Made by a program: the position numbers and the translations under genes. The notes beneath the pieces are model-generated. The model saw nothing but the letters and a program-made list of their open reading frames with translations. It did no database searches and had not been told where the DNA came from. This document shows, in pieces, positions 34,065 through 46,772 of a stretch of DNA of 64,000 bases. Each line of letters starts with the position of its first letter. Position 1 is the first letter of the stretch. The stretch lies in assembly GCA_037349315.1 (NCBI GenBank), contig JBAIAC010000059.1, forward strand, positions 23,902,501 to 23,966,500, given 5' to 3'. This DNA comes from Chelydra serpentina (Eukaryota > Chordata > Testudines > Chelydridae).

Positions 34065-34314
34065 AGGGCTTGTCTACACTTACAGTGGTGCAGCTGCAGC
34101 GCTTCTGTGAAGATGCTACCTATGCCGATGGGGGAGCTTCTCCCATTGGCATAAGTACTCCACCTCCCCTGAGCCTGCAAAGCCCTTCCCTCGACATAGC
34201 ACTGTCTACATGAGGAGTTGGGTTGGTATAACTGCATTTCTGAAGGGTGTGAATTTTCCACACCCCTGAGCATCATAATTATACCATCATAAGTTTGTAG
34301 TGTAGACCAAGCCT
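34065..34314. mobile_element. Harbinger-like MITE, 250 bp
   Basis: AGGGCTTGTCTACACTTAC and GTAGTGTAGACCAAGCCT are inverted ends. Internal TGGTGCAGCTGCAGCGC matches the MITE at 25222. It lies inside older MITE-like sequence that begins with a similar TTAGGGCTTATCTACACG at about 33950. Confidence 0.7.
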
Positions 34315-35254
34315 CACTTTTAAACTGCTGTTGGTTCATTTAAACGTGACCTGAAAAGGAAAAGAACATTTAGCTTGTGCCTTGTTTGCTGCTGCTTGGG
34401 GTATAAAAACCTGAATGGTGTTTGGATCCCTGTTTCCTTCTTACTTCTTGGATTAATCATTGACTGACTGGAAGCTTTCTCCATTTTTAGGTAAATGGGT
34501 AGGGGTGTTTGAACCTTTTACAAAGAACTTTTCTCCCAACAATTTGTCTAAAACTATTTGTTCAAGACTGTCAGAATAGAAACTGCTTCTCTGTCAGGTC
34601 TCACTTCCTCGGCACATTTAAAAAAAACAAAAAAAACCCTCAAAAGCAACCAGTTCTCTAGTCACCTATAGTCTTCTAGGATAGAGAAGACTTGAATTTC
34701 TGTTTATAAAATAAAGTAGAAAAACTTCTTTTGGGGCTTCGTAAAACTTATTTTTTAAGCAATAAAGAGTACAAATCCAGTTCCTTTTTTGAGAATTGTC
34801 TTCAAAATAAGCTTTTTAGGGTTTCCACTTTCTCACTGCATTAGTTGGACCACTATCCGTTGGATAAATTTTTTTTTGATAAAAGGGTACTTGTAAAAAT
34901 ACCTCCTAGTCTGATTGAAGACATCTGAATTAATACACAACAATATGCACACTGCAGCTGTGCCTCAGTGCCAGATTTCTGCCAAGGAGTGTGTGTGTTC
35001 AAAAGGGGGACACTTGGGTCAGATGGCACCTTATTATAAATCCTGTTTTAGAGAGTTTTTACACTTGGATCCATAAGACTGTGTTTAAAAAAAAACAACG
35101 ACCAATCACCTCTGCACGCCATCTGCCAAATATTTCTCTGCAGAGCTTGAAGCCCCAAAATTGCAGGCTTGTGCCTGTGCATGTGACCTCGAGAGTAGAA
35201 GTACTACTACTAAAAGTACATCACTAGCCCTATGACCTGCTGAACACCTTAGAC

Positions 35255-35694
35255 CAGGGGTGGCCAACCTGTGGCTCTAGAGCCACATGCAGCTCGTCAG
35301 AAGTAAATATGCGGCTCCTTGTATAGGCACTGACTCTGGGGCTGGAGCTACAGGTGCCAGGTTTCCAGTGTGCTGGGGGGAGCTCACCACTCACACCTTG
35401 GCTCTGCCACAGGCCCAGCCCCCATTCCACCCCTGTCTGCACCCTCCCCTGAGCCTGCCCTACCCTTGCCCCCCCCTGCCCCCCCCCAGAGCCTCCTGCA
35501 CACCATGAAACAGCTGATCGGAAGGTGCGGGGAGGGAGGGGGAGGTGCTGATCGGCAGGGCTGCTGGTGGGTGAGAGGCACTGGAAGCAGGGCGGGGGAA
35601 GCTGTTGGAGGGTTGCTGACATATTACTGTGGCTCTTTGGCAATGTGCATTGGTAAATTCTGGCTCCTTCTCAGGCTCAGTTTGGCCACCCCTG
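35255..35694. mobile_element. Non-autonomous hAT transposon, family G, copy 1
   Basis: The ends CAGGGGTGGCCAACCTG and CAGTTTGGCCACCCCTG are inverted. Flanks CCTTAGAC / CCCTAAAT agree at 5 of 8. The internal text GGCTCTAGAGCCACATGCAG occurs in reverse in the element at 45580-47190, and this copy shows the empty site of the RTE insertion there. Confidence 0.8.
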
Positions 35695-35792
35695 CCCTAA
35701 ATTTCCATGGTAGTGGAGGGTGCTTTTCGCTTTTGCAGGTGGCAGTCAATAGCTTTCAAGGTCAGGTCTGTAAAGTAGCATATTTTAACGCA

Positions 35793-35795
<3 letters not shown>

Positions 35796-35824
<29 letters not shown>

Positions 35825-35826
35825 AA
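35796..35826. repeat. (TG)n followed by a T run
   Basis: TGTGTGTGTGTGTG is followed by about 16 T. Simple repeat. Confidence 0.85.
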
Positions 35827-36464
35827 AGGGGGTGGGTAGGAGGACTAGCAAATTCTCTGAACTTCATTTGGCAACAAATCCAATTATCACTATTTTTGTT
35901 TAGATTCGTGACAAAAGTAATTGCAAGTCACACAGTTGCCACCTTAATTTTGATCAGTTTGCTTTTGATTTTTTTCTCCTGCACTTCCCTTACATCACCT
36001 TCTGATACTTCCTTGCACTCTTTGTTCTATGTAATCTGTCTTCAATATCTCTTTATTCCTTTTCCATCCTTATACTTGCTTTCCCTTCCCTGCTTGCTCA
36101 AGAGTATGGCTGTGCTGCTTGTGCATCAATTTGAAATGGACTAGTCAGTTTCACTCTTTGCTTCTGCTAGGCCACAAGAAAGTGACCTATTGGGGAATAG
36201 AATAGGTTCAAACACTTCACTCTTCTGATTCTAAAATCAGTCATTATTGTGGGAGTTCTTAAACAATACCTGCAGTACCAGGCCTAAGTTAAACATTTGT
36301 CTCCAAATAAGTAAAACACCGATATTTCCTCTTTCTTTAAATCGGATATTTAAAAGGATATTTAGTTTGAAGTGTTTTAAAAATAAACAAACAAAAACCC
36401 CTACTGTCTTTCCTCTACTTCCATTTTCTCTCATTAGAGCAATATTATAATTCTTTGAGTGGTG

Positions 36465-36640
36465 TTAACAAACATGTGGACAAGGGTGGACCAGTGGATA
36501 TAGTATACTTGGACTTTCAGAAAGCCTTTGACAAAGTCCTTCACCAAAGGCTATTGAGCAAAGTTAAGCAGTCATGAGATAAGAGGAAGGGTTCTCTTAT
36601 GGATCAGTAAGTGATTAAAAGATAGGAAACAAAGGGTAGG
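36465..36640 (+). mobile_element. CR1 LINE fragment
   Basis: GTGGATATAGTATACTTGGA and TTTCAGAAAGCCTTTGACAA encode the CR1 reverse transcriptase motif around D-F-x-K-A-F-D-x-V on the + strand. Truncated at both ends. Confidence 0.75.
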
Positions 36641-36670
36641 AATAAAAAAAAAAAAAGCCTTGTCTTGTTT

Positions 36671-36811
36671 TAAGCCTTGTCTACCCTGTGTGGTTTTTAT
36701 CTGGGTATAAGCTGCTTGGGGTGGAAGTCATGATTTGCGTTCTATCTATGCTAGCCATTTTCATTAGTTTAGCTATTCTGATGGGTAAAAGCCCATTGTA
36801 GACAATGTCTT
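36671..36811. mobile_element. Short Harbinger-like MITE
   Basis: AAGCCTTGTCTACCCTGTG at the left and CCATTGTAGACAATGTCTT at the right are loosely inverted. No clear duplication. Confidence 0.4.
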
Positions 36812-37925
36812 TGACTCTAGGAGAAACTATTGAATTCAGATACTGTTACCACATAGTTCCTTTCCCTTCTCTTGGTCATCATTTGACTAAGTGATTGGAA
36901 AATGTATGATTCAGAAATGAAGGTTTAAAGAGGGAGGAACAGATACTTGACCTTAGTGTAATATTTTGACAGTAATTTTTTTTTTACTACCTTCAGTATA
37001 AGTGACTGTTACTAAAATAGTCTTGAAGGTATGTAAGTGTTTGCATACTGCAAAGCCTTGAGTCTTTATGGTACATTTCTTAGTGTAAACGAATTGGAAA
37101 TAGTGGATTTTAGTTCTAAAACCTGGTGTGTAAGCTACAGAATATCTTGGTATTTGGAACTGGCTACCTTTTCTGCTAGTATTTTGATATAACCTCTTGT
37201 ACACCTTAACTTTTAAATATATTTAAAGTCCCTGCTCGCTCATCAAGTTCAGAAGACAGAACTGTTAAAATGCTTAATGGGCTATTTGTTTTGTAGTATC
37301 TTTCTCTAGGCTGATATGCCTGTTGTTGGCATTATTAAAGGGGGCCTACAAAAGATTTAAAGGTTTTCATAATGAAAATTCCAAAAAATCCTGCTCATAT
37401 TTGACCATAGAATATTAAGACCATAAGGTCAGAACATCTGTGTCTTTGCAGGAGGACTACTTAGGGCACTTCTGTGAGCTCTCATTTTAATGAAAGGGAC
37501 AGAAATGGTTAAAACTTCAACAATACCTCCTTTAACATAGTGTTAGGCATGGACATCAGTTTTCAAGAACACCAATTTGCTTCTGTTTTAAAATATTCCT
37601 TTCCCCTCCACTTGGTGAGGTTTTCAGCTTTTTTTATGTCCTAATTGCACTACTTCCCTAGGTACCATAGAAATCAGGTCTTGTCTGACCTGGTAGAGTC
37701 TTAAATTAAAACACAACAAAACAGGGGAAACATCTTTGAGACTGCTATTATATGTCCTAAACAAAAGTGGACAAAGTAATACTTTCCCCTGTTGCATGTC
37801 AATTTTGACATTTGACATTCCTTCACGTCTTGTCAAGATTGCTAAAAGCAAAAATTATAGATGGTTGTGATGTGTCATATACCTGAAAGGGATAGGTCAC
37901 CCTCAGATTTGCTTCTATGAAAATA
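36812..37925. other. Intronic sequence, nothing recognised
   Basis: No gene, RNA or repeat boundary supported. Confidence 0.45.
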
Positions 37926-37929
37926 TAAG

Positions 37930-38110
37930 TTAACTGGATGAGTTGGTTTCCCTAGCAGCCCAGTGCTTCCCACAGTTCTTGATATCTGGCTTGCTCTCTG
38001 TTCCCTGCAGCTCATAGAAACAATTCAAAGTCTTGGAGCTCCGTGCTCTGGCTATGCCCCCTCAAGCTTCTGCTTCTTAATTCTGGTTTCTCTGCCTCTG
38101 TGGTAGCACG
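37930..38110 (+). repeat. DIRS left inverted terminal repeat
   Basis: Blocks CCCACAGTTCTTGATATCTG and TTGGAGCTCCGTGCTCTGG and TATGCCCCCTCAAGC reappear in reverse order and strand at 42683-42779. The outer boundary is approximate. Confidence 0.7.
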
Positions 38111-38876
38111 TGAATAGCAGTTTTTACAGATCTCGCCTTGACATCTGAGTTTTTTTGTCAATTTTGGACAGTGGTGAGCACTTTTCTCCTTCCCAGTCCT
38201 TCCTTTCCCTGGACCAGTTTTTTAGCTGGGTGTTGAAAAAAACCCTGGAGCTGTCATGTCTCCCTGGTGGCTCCTCTGCACCTTCCAGGTATGGTAGAGC
38301 AGCTAGAAAAGCACTGAATGAAATCCCAATGGTGCTCCATCTGGAAGATTGCCCTCCCAGGCTCGGCAGACAGTAAGTTTTGCCCAGCCTGCACCCAGCA
38401 TCCATTACAGCTGCAACTCCGTTTTGGGGAAAAATGGACCAGGAGTCTATGAGCAGAGCAGGAAGAGACTCCAAGGACAAGGAGGACTCCAGTCAGCTGA
38501 TGTTGGAGTTCCTATGGGCCCCTGGAGAATATAGGGCAGACTTGCGGAGGCACAAATTCCCCACTGCCCAGTCCTAAAATGGGTCCTGAACACCCTGGGA
38601 AAAGAAGCAGAATTCATAAGAACGCTCACTCCTTTCCAATTTGGTCAGGAGACATCTGAAAGCATTTTCCCCTTCTCTCTTCCTAGGGGAATGGGACTAG
38701 GAGGTGAGGCTCCAAAGAGATCTAATAAGAGGACTTCAGGCCCTCAGCAAGGCTAACTGCAAAAAACAAACCCTCACCCGAGCTGAGGGAGAGCTTGTAT
38801 GCTCTCTAAGTGAGGTAAAAAAAGCTAAAAATCAGAGAGCAAAAAAAGGGAAGAAAGCGTAAAAGATTTAGGAGGT

Positions 38877-39431
38877 ATGAGTCCTCTGACTCCTTTTTAC
38901 CCTGCGCAGAGGATGGTGAATTGTCAGGCTCTGACTCCAATCAGGACTGTGGAAAGACTCAGCAAAGGTGGTTTGTTTTTTTTCCCCTCCCCCCCGCTGA
39001 GAAGTTCGAGGCCGTGTGCAACAGGGTTGTATCCACTGTTCAGATTCATCACTAACCTGAACAAAATCCCAAGAGTAAGCCTGAGCAAACTTCTCCCCTC
39101 AAAATCCTCCCCCAAGGTAACGATTCCCTTACATTCCTCCGTTGAGGAAGTAATTAGGGATGACTGGGATAAGCCAGACAAAAGCAAGCATGTTGACACA
39201 CATGATCCTAGCTTCTGTAGGATCCAGGACACCAAAGTCCCAATTACTGAGATACTCAGGGATAATGCTGCCATAGGTAACCATATATTTAGCCAGGAAA
39301 TCTTCTCAAAAGGGGAGTTCTGTCCTAAGAACCCCACAAATAGGAAGAGGCCAGTTTCAAAAGAGACTTTTTCAGGTCGTCTCAGCCTCCATCAGGGCAT
39401 CCCTCATAGATGTCCTTGGCAAAGCAAGTAG
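38877..39431 (+). pseudogene. DIRS Gag-like remnant
   Basis: A 184-codon frame contains PKVTIPLHSSVEEVIRDDWD followed by KPDKSKHV and SFCRIQD. A conserved E/D-W-K/D-K-P-D segment of this sort is found in the Gag-like first ORF of vertebrate DIRS1 elements. Its position 5' of the RT remnant fits. It is family-level recognition and not a full domain match; the rest of the frame has no known motif. Confidence 0.5.
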
Positions 39432-39999
39432 CTGAGTCCTCAAGGATCACACTGACTTTAGCTCTCTTTTAAAGAAAGTTTCCCTGCCAACAACATATGT
39501 TGTCATACCTCAATGGATGTGATGAGATTCTCAGCCAAAGCCATGACTTCTAGCTCAGTGACCAGGTGCCACTCAGTGACCAGGTGTGGCTTTGTCCCTG
39601 GAAGGTGAATAGCCACTCTAGCAGGTGCTGTGCTCTGCCAAATTCAAGGGAGCCTTGCTTTTTTGGAGAGAAGATAGCTAGTTCTGCAAAATCTAGACAG
39701 TCCCTTCCACACCATGCCTTTGAGAGAGTGCAGACCAGCCTTTAGACAAAAGTGTTCCTTTCAGCCTTCATCCTCGCACAGTGAAGGGGCAGCATGTTCT
39801 CCAGAGAAAAAACATGGAACTTTGGCTTGGGAGGAAACCCTCAAGGAAACTCTGCTGCTCCCAAGCCTCTTTATGAAAAAGACCACAGTGGTCTCCACCT
39901 AGAGCTGAAGCTTGGGGGCAGGATTTCCCATTTCCTGGAGTAAAGGGTTAGCCCGAAGAGAGATCCTTGGGGTTCTATTCATTCTTCAGAAGCATACAG

Positions 40000-40860
40000 A
40001 GGGAATTAGAACTGTTCTAGATCTCAAAAGACTCAAATGAAGCAAAGAGAGTTCTGGATGGGAACCCTAAGCTCTATTGTGTCATCCCTTACCCAGGGGG
40101 ATTTTGTGACTTTACTGGATCTGGTGGATGCATACCTCCACACACTATCAGACTGTGCCTTCATTGGTTCCTAAGGTTTGCCTATAGCAGGAAGCATCAT
40201 CAATATCAGATGCTTTCATTCAGCTTGTCGTTGGCCCTCAGGGTCTTTACAAAGATGATGTTGGTAATAATACCAAGACTCAGGTCACGGGATTCATCTG
40301 TACTGCTTCCTGATGACATCTTTATCAGAGCTCCATCCCCAAAAACGGCACACAGAGCTATGTCCCTGACTTTGAATCTCCTGTAGGTCCATGGCTTTAT
40401 TATCCATGTGAAGAAAAGCTCCTTGATTCATTCCACCCAAATAATTCTCTTGGGAGTGGACATAGACTCCTCAATTCACTGTTGCACTGATCTTCAACTG
40501 GTAGGCCTCCTAGTTTCATGCATACAGATGGCTCCATGGATGGAACCGTACATCGGATACTTTTGAGGCGTCATCTTAAAGGTATAGGACTACTCTTTTT
40601 GGAATGTGTGAAAGATAAGTAAGGGTTCTGGCCCAGGTGATCAATTCCTTAAAATGATAGTCAGCCATGGCATTTGTCCTCAAGGACATGCCCATATGTG
40701 TTCCAGTATTTGTGATCCTTGCAACTGACACCAGCCTGAAAGGCTGGAGAGCACACCTGGGATCCCAAACAGCTCAAGGCATCTGGAACCCAGAGAAAAG
40801 GATCCACAGCAGAAACCGCCTAGAACCAAGAGCAGTCAGGCTGGTACTGTAAAGGCTCCA
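40000..40860 (+). pseudogene. DIRS reverse transcriptase and RNase H remnant
   Basis: Around 40080-40140 the translation reads SSLTQGDFVTLLDLVDAYLH, matching the RT box with the first catalytic aspartate (L-D-L-x-D-A-Y-x-H). Around 40018 LDLKRLN fits the preceding RT motif. At 40667-40852, ILATDTSLKGWRAHLGSQTA followed by QGIWNPE is the DIRS RNase H start (T-D-x-S-L-x-G-W-G-A-H). Stops and shifts separate the parts. Confidence 0.7.
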
Positions 40861-41899
40861 GTCCAGCCTGGAGGGGGAACCACATCCTGATTCAGTCAGA
40901 TTACATATGCAACCATGCTCATGTTAACAACTAGGAAGGAACAAGAACCCCAGCACTACCCCACGAAGTAATGGAAATCATACAATGAGTGGAGCATTCT
41001 CTCCTCACCTTCACATAAAGGGAGACCTGAACAAGAAGGTGGAAGGGCTCAGCAGGCACAAGGTGAACAACTCTGAGGGGTGCCTGAATCAAGAAGTCTG
41101 AGTTAATCATCCAGTCATTTGGCCTGACCCCAACTGACCTATTTGCAAACCACTTAACTGTTAGAGACCAAAGTACTTCGTTAAGGAAGTGGACCCCAGA
41201 TCCATGCAAACAGATAAATGCCCTATTACACAGATGGGCACAAGGCGACCTGTCTGTGATTTTTCCATCCTTCCTGTTATTAGGGAAGGTGGTCCAGAAA
41301 ATAAAACTAGAACAGACTACAGTAACATTGATGACACCACGTTGCCTGAGGAGACCCTGATTTTTGGACTTAATAGAACTGAAATTGGGACTGCCATTAC
41401 AGCTCTCAAAGATTCAGGACATCTCATAAGGTCTTCTGCTTCATCTATATATGAACTGGCTGCATCTAATAGCCTGCGATCAAAAGGGAAGTGCAGTATT
41501 GTTGGGTCTGTCCTCCAGAGTCATAGAACACTTCTTCAAGAAGAAAATCTGCCTTGGACCTTTATCTGGTCCAAGTTTTGCGGATGGTGACAGGAGCCCA
41601 AAGCAAATAGATGGAATTCCTGGATTTCTATCTTGGATTTTCTCTAATAAGGCTTCAACAGAGAACTCCAACCCAGCACCATTGGATGTCAGGTGTCTGT
41701 TTTTTGTTCATCCAAACTTGCTTTCTAATAGCCATCATATCCTCTGGGTGAGTGTCAGAGCTGGCAACATGCTCTATGCAGGAACCTTTAGTGTGTGTTT
41801 CATAAGAACAAAGTGATGTTCAGAACTCTAGAATCATTTATCCTGAAGATGAACTCTTCTTTCCACAATTCCCAAGAGATGGTTCTACCTTCATTCTTT

Positions 41900-42260
41900 C
41901 CAAGGCCGCAGCATCCCACTGAGGAGAGGTGGCACACCTTACATGTCAGAAGGGCTCTGAAAATTTACCTCAAATAGAGTCTACAAGGAAATTGGTGGCC
42001 CTGTTCGTATTCTTCCATTCAAAATGCCAAGGAATCAGAATTTCCAAATCCTCTACTGTGAGATGGATTAGACAATGCAATGTGAAAGAGTACAAGGCAT
42101 TGGAGATTCCAGTTCCAGAATGTGTCAGGGCACGCTCCATGTGATCCCTGGAGACCTCTTGAGCAGAAAGAGCTAATGCATCCACTGTGGGAAATTTTTG
42201 TAAGGCAGCCACCTGGTTTCAAATGCTGCCATTTTTGTCAAAGCACTACAAAGTGAACTT
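41900..42260 (+). pseudogene. DIRS tyrosine recombinase remnant
   Basis: Read in broken frames: RWHTLHVRRALKIYLK (about 41927), VALFVFFHSKCQGIRISKSS then TVRWIRQ (about 41995-42075), and CKAATW (42199-42216) followed by LSKHYKVNF. This is the order of the C-terminal YR domain (C-P-V-R-A-L, W-I-R, A-H-S-T-R, K-A-A-T-W, F-x-x-x-Y). The A-H-S-T-R box is disrupted (ARSM then a stop). The enzyme would integrate the circular DNA intermediate; this copy is dead. Confidence 0.7.
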
Positions 42261-42654
42261 CCTGTGCTCTGCAGAGGTATCCTTTTTGGTAGGAAGGTAC
42301 TGCATGTAGTGACCTGGAAATTGTTTTGCCTTTCGAGCAAATATAGGGAGGGATACTGTCTTTTTTTGTTTTTTTTCCTTTCTGATCTTTTCTATAACCC
42401 TCTACACATCTGCTTGCTACTTCCCAGTGGTCAGGAATTGTGGGAGATGCTGGGCTGCAGAATGGAAAATTTCTTACTGATGATTTCCTTTCTGCTAGCA
42501 GTCTCTCCCACAATTCTACCCAGCCCCGGATGGCTCATGAGTCAAGGGTTGAGTATAAAGTGAAATTGTTACCATAAGACCATCTTCCTTGGTCTAATGT
42601 ATGTTACTTTATCTCTAGAATATTTGTTAATGATAGGCAAATTTTACAGTTTGA

Positions 42655-42820
42655 GAATAACTCACCCGGAAGCAAGCAGGAGTTGAGGGGGCACGGCCAG
42701 ACCATGCAGCTCCAAAATGCTGATCTGCCTGCAGGAGCTGCAGAGAGAGGAAATCAGCCCAGATATCGAGAACTGTGGGTGATGCTGCTAACAAAGGAAA
42801 TTATTGGTAAGAAATTTTCC
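42655..42820 (-). repeat. DIRS right inverted terminal repeat
   Basis: Inverse of the left terminal repeat. It also pairs with 42463-42520 over GAAAATTTCTTAC / GTAAGAAATTTTC, giving a local hairpin-forming arrangement. Confidence 0.7.
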
Positions 42821-42824
42821 ATTT

Positions 42825-45571
42825 GTCACTTTGAGGCACAAGCAGGTGAGCCTTGTTCTGAGACCAACTGCTGGTGCCTCAGTGTCTATATTCCTTTGAG
42901 TGGCAAACCAAGAACTTTCCCAGTCCTAAGGACTAGTCACTTAGGAGACCTAGCTTACACGAATTTCACTAAATCTGTTTTAAAACATGGTTTTTGTTCA
43001 GTGAAAATCTGTGTGGCCACCCTTACTTCATAATAAGTGGCTAAAATTGATTTGTGCAACCTTAGGTGAACTAACTTTTGCTGCTTTTGTTTTATTCTGA
43101 AGTGCACACGCAGACTTGTGCCACAATAACTAAATCTCTGTTAATGTGCATCTCTATTTTCATGCAAGTTTGTGTAGATCAGCACTTAGTATACTAGATT
43201 ATCAAACATAGTCATGATAGAGCAAGACCATTAAAGGGGGGGGGCGGCGGAAATGTTGCTCTGCTCCCTAAATCTGAGGAAATTCAGGCAGGTGAGTATA
43301 AATTCATTCAGATGAGATCCTCAAAGACCCACAACTACAGGTATTGATGAGATTTTTACTTTTTGAAGGTAAAAAGCCGTGTCTTAAATGCATAGTCTTC
43401 AATCATGGAGGGTCAAAACTGTTAAAGATAGTTTCATATACCCACAATATGAAGAATGCCCAAATCCTTGTTCAAAACAGGAGATGACAGAGAAAAGGGG
43501 TAATATTGAATAGACTAGAAACAGCCACAACAGCTTTCTTCTAGATTTGTTCAAAAGACCATCTAGGTAAAAAACATGACTTGCGGGATCAGCATCAGTT
43601 TCTTCCAAACAAGTCTCCTCCCTCCCTCTCTTCCTTCATATTCTCAATCCCCAGTAGCTCGGAACCTTCATGTTATTACTGCTATTTGAGCTGTTTAATG
43701 GAAACCTGTTAACATTATGAAATTATAAAATGTCTTATTTTTTCTTATAGGAAGAAATCTACTTCATCTTAACCTAATTCAGTCCTGCTAATCTGCTAAT
43801 ATTGTAGATTGAAAGATTTTGCTGTTGCCAGGATATCCTGTAATGGGCAAGGAGCCACAGAGAATACAAATCGTTTTGTTTTCTTAACCTTTTTAAAACT
43901 TTTGTTAACAGGTAAGAAACATTGCTATTACATTTCATCTATAGGGACAACTTCTCTCCCTCCTCCCCTTCTCTCCCCTCCTACCACCATAAGGCATCGG
44001 TTTAATCATTTGGTGGTTCCTAAGTGATTTAGTCTCATCCTTTCTCTCTCCCTGATACCTCTCCCCTTCAGAAAGGCAGGCTTACTTTATTTTTATAGGA
44101 CTCAACTGTTTTCCTTTAGCTATTTTTCCCTTTTTGCAGTGTCTCTTCTGTAGCCAAGCCCTTCCTTTTTTCCTTTGCAGCTTTCTTCGAGTCATTTTCT
44201 CTTTTTCTTCCTAGCTGGCTGTTTTCCTTTGTATCCTGTACCACTGTCACCACTACCACATCTGGATGACCCCTATTCATTTTGTCACAAATGTAGCGCT
44301 GTGATGACCTTACTCTTGGTTTTACAATGGACATTTTAAACTCTTTGGGTTTGTGGTAGGAAGTTTCACAGCTTCCACTGGTATCTGGCATGGGGTACCA
44401 AGACTGTTAATGCAGATCCAGTTTGTTTACTCTGTTTTGTTCGTCCGTCCGTCCCCCCCCCAATCATAAGGTATTTGTTTTAAACTAAGCCAGGAATAGT
44501 GCTCAAGTTTTGGGGAAATTTGGGGACTTCAGGAAGGTCATTTTGAATCTCTTTCAAAGCAGTGACTGGGGGAAAGGGAAGGAATTACCATCTTCTGATC
44601 CGGTAGTGTAGGGAGCGCTAGTAAATCTATATTTTTAAACAGCCCATTTTAAAAAGTCAGTTGTTCTTTGACTTCAGTTGAGAACACAAGGCCCATGTTT
44701 CAGTACCGTGTAATAAAATCCTTTACTAGTTCTTTTGCTATTGGTTCTATCACAGAAGAAATGGTAGCAATTCAGCATTCACAGCATCCATTCTCTGTGT
44801 GCTGGAAGAAATTGTTTCTGAAGAATTGTGTTCATGGATTGATGCACACTATTGTGGACAACAGACTTTTTCCATCAGAGGGTCTTACACTCAACATTTG
44901 AAACAATAGTGATATTCAGTCTACTTGTGTATCTGAATTCACTTTTTGCAGCAACCTGTACACACTCTAAGCTGAGACTACTGACAAATTGTAAAATTAT
45001 TTGTGCTTAGCTATGCAGTCTATCGCACACCTCTAAAACATAAATGAACAGTCTGCTTAGCAGAATCCACTGTGATATTTTAATCCCATTAGTAGACTAT
45101 ATTTGTATTAGTTGGTGGGAAAGCAAAAATGTTCTAAACCTCGCAAATAGCATTTCTTAAACCAATAGATACCTCATAGTTTTTTGTTGCTACTCGTGAA
45201 TCAGCCATGTTCACATCTGAAGTGGGTGATTCAGTTTTTATTTACACTTGTGTTTAAATTAAGAGTCCTAACTAATCCAGCATCTTTACTAGTATCTTGA
45301 AGATACTGGGGTGGAGTGACGAAATTAACAAGGAGACATTTGATTCTTGTCTCAAAACTCGTATTGTAATTTCATTGATAACTTTAGTAATAGTGAAGAC
45401 AAGCTAGATTATTACAACTCATGTAATTTAGGTATCCAATACTTTTGTTAGTAAATATTAACTAGTTTGGACTGTGTTTGTATACTTACTAGGTCAGAGC
45501 ATTGTATATTTGGGGGCTTCAGCAATAAGTCTTATTGAGGGTCTGTATACATTTATACAAAGTTGTGATCT
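42825..45571. other. Intronic sequence, one unexplained small ORF
   Basis: No recognised gene. A 91-codon frame on the - strand (44116-44391) is lysine-rich at its C-terminus (KKAAKEKRKGLATEETLQKG) and is followed about 30 bases later by AATAAA on the same strand. I cannot match it to a family; it could be a retrocopy tail or chance. The rest shows nothing clear. Confidence 0.35.
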
Positions 45572-45639
45572 AGCTAGAACAGAGGTGGCCAACCTGAGCC
45601 TGAGAAGGAGCCAGATTTTACCAATGTACATTGCCAAAG

Positions 45640-46772
45640 CAACAGCCGAGAGAGCAGGCAGGGTTTCGAAGAAATTTCAGTACAATCGACCATATATTTA
45701 CCCTTAGCCAGCTCCTAGAAAGAGCGAGGGAATACAAACTCCCACTGTGCATTGCTTTTGTCGACTATGAAAAGGCCTTCGATAGCGTTGAGTTTAACGC
45801 AATATTAAAGGCGCTCGCAGAGCAGGGCATTAACACGCAGTACATTAGTTTGTTGAAGGAAGCGAATACTGGATGTACAACAGACATTACTCTCTTTTAA
45901 ACTCCCCTCCGCATCCCAATCGAGAGAGGCGTAAAGCAAGGAGATACAATTTCATCGAAACTATTCACCGCCTGCCTCGAAATGGTTATGAACAAGATCA
46001 ATTGGAGGAGTGGTGTCAACATAAACGGAGAGAGATTATCTCATCTCAGATTTGCAGACGACATTGTACTAATTGTCGAAAGCACCAACCAACTGCAGAG
46101 CATGCTACGAAGACTCGACAAGAAAAGTAGTCAGGTCGGCCTGAAAATGAACCGCTGCAAAACGAAATATATGCGATCAGACGTCTTACGAAAAGCCCGA
46201 ATAATGGTAACAGTAGAAGACATCGAAAAAGTGGAACAGTACATATATTTGGGCCAAGAAGTTAATATGTGCCAAGACCTGAACGGAGAACTCTCGCGAA
46301 GGATTCGGGCAGGATGCTGTGCGTTTAATTCCATCAAGGACGTCCTCAAAGGAAAAATTGACAAGACCACTCGTAAAAATATTTTCAATTCAGCAGTGCT
46401 GCTAGCCATGCTGTATGGCAGTCAAACGCGGGCACTGATGAAGAGAGAAGAGCAACGGCTGTTGGTAGCTGAAAGGGCAATGGAATGAGCTATTTTGGGA
46501 ATCTCCCTTCTGGATCGTATACCAAATGAAATCATCAGAGAACGCAGCGATGTGAAAGATGTCGTGGAAAGCAGACATAACAAGATGCGATGGGCGGGCC
46601 ACACAGCACGGCTCACGGATAACAGGTGGACCGCAATCATTGCTGAGTGGTACCCGCGAGAACAGAAAAGACCCCCCCCCCCCCCCCCCCCGGTCGGCCT
46701 CCAAGAAGATGGGAAGATGACATCGTTAAACGTTTCGGACGAACGTGGAGAAGAAAGGCAGGCGTGTTGTGA
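45640..46772 (+). pseudogene. RTE-type reverse transcriptase, C-terminal portion
   Basis: One frame runs from 45640 to the C tract near 46673 with only two stops: TAA 45898-45900 and TGA 46486-46488. In order are REQAGFRRNFSTIDHIF (RT box start), IAFVDYEKAFDSVE (first catalytic Asp, about 45751-45795), GVKQGDTIS, HLRFADDIVLI (FADD catalytic pair at 46051-46062), VGLKMNRCKTK, a YIYLGQEVNM thumb segment, LGISL, and KMRWAGHTARLTDNRW. After a run of about 18 C the frame shifts, then continues as RPPRRWEDDIVKRFGRTWRR to the natural stop. The endonuclease part is missing. The motifs resemble invertebrate RTE proteins more than CR1 or L2. Confidence 0.85.

Larger units (their letters stand above)
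37930..42820 (+). mobile_element. DIRS-like tyrosine-recombinase retrotransposon, degenerate
   Basis: About 4.9 kb. The left terminal region (about 37930-38110) is repeated in inverse at about 42655-42820; for example 37969-37989 matches the reverse complement of 42759-42779 at 20 of 21. Near the right end, 42463-42520 repeats terminal sequence in the left orientation, like the internal complementary region of DIRS elements. Coding remnants in order on the + strand are Gag-like, RT plus RNase H, then tyrosine recombinase. All frames are broken. DIRS elements integrate through a recombinase and make no target duplication, consistent with none being seen. Confidence 0.75.
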
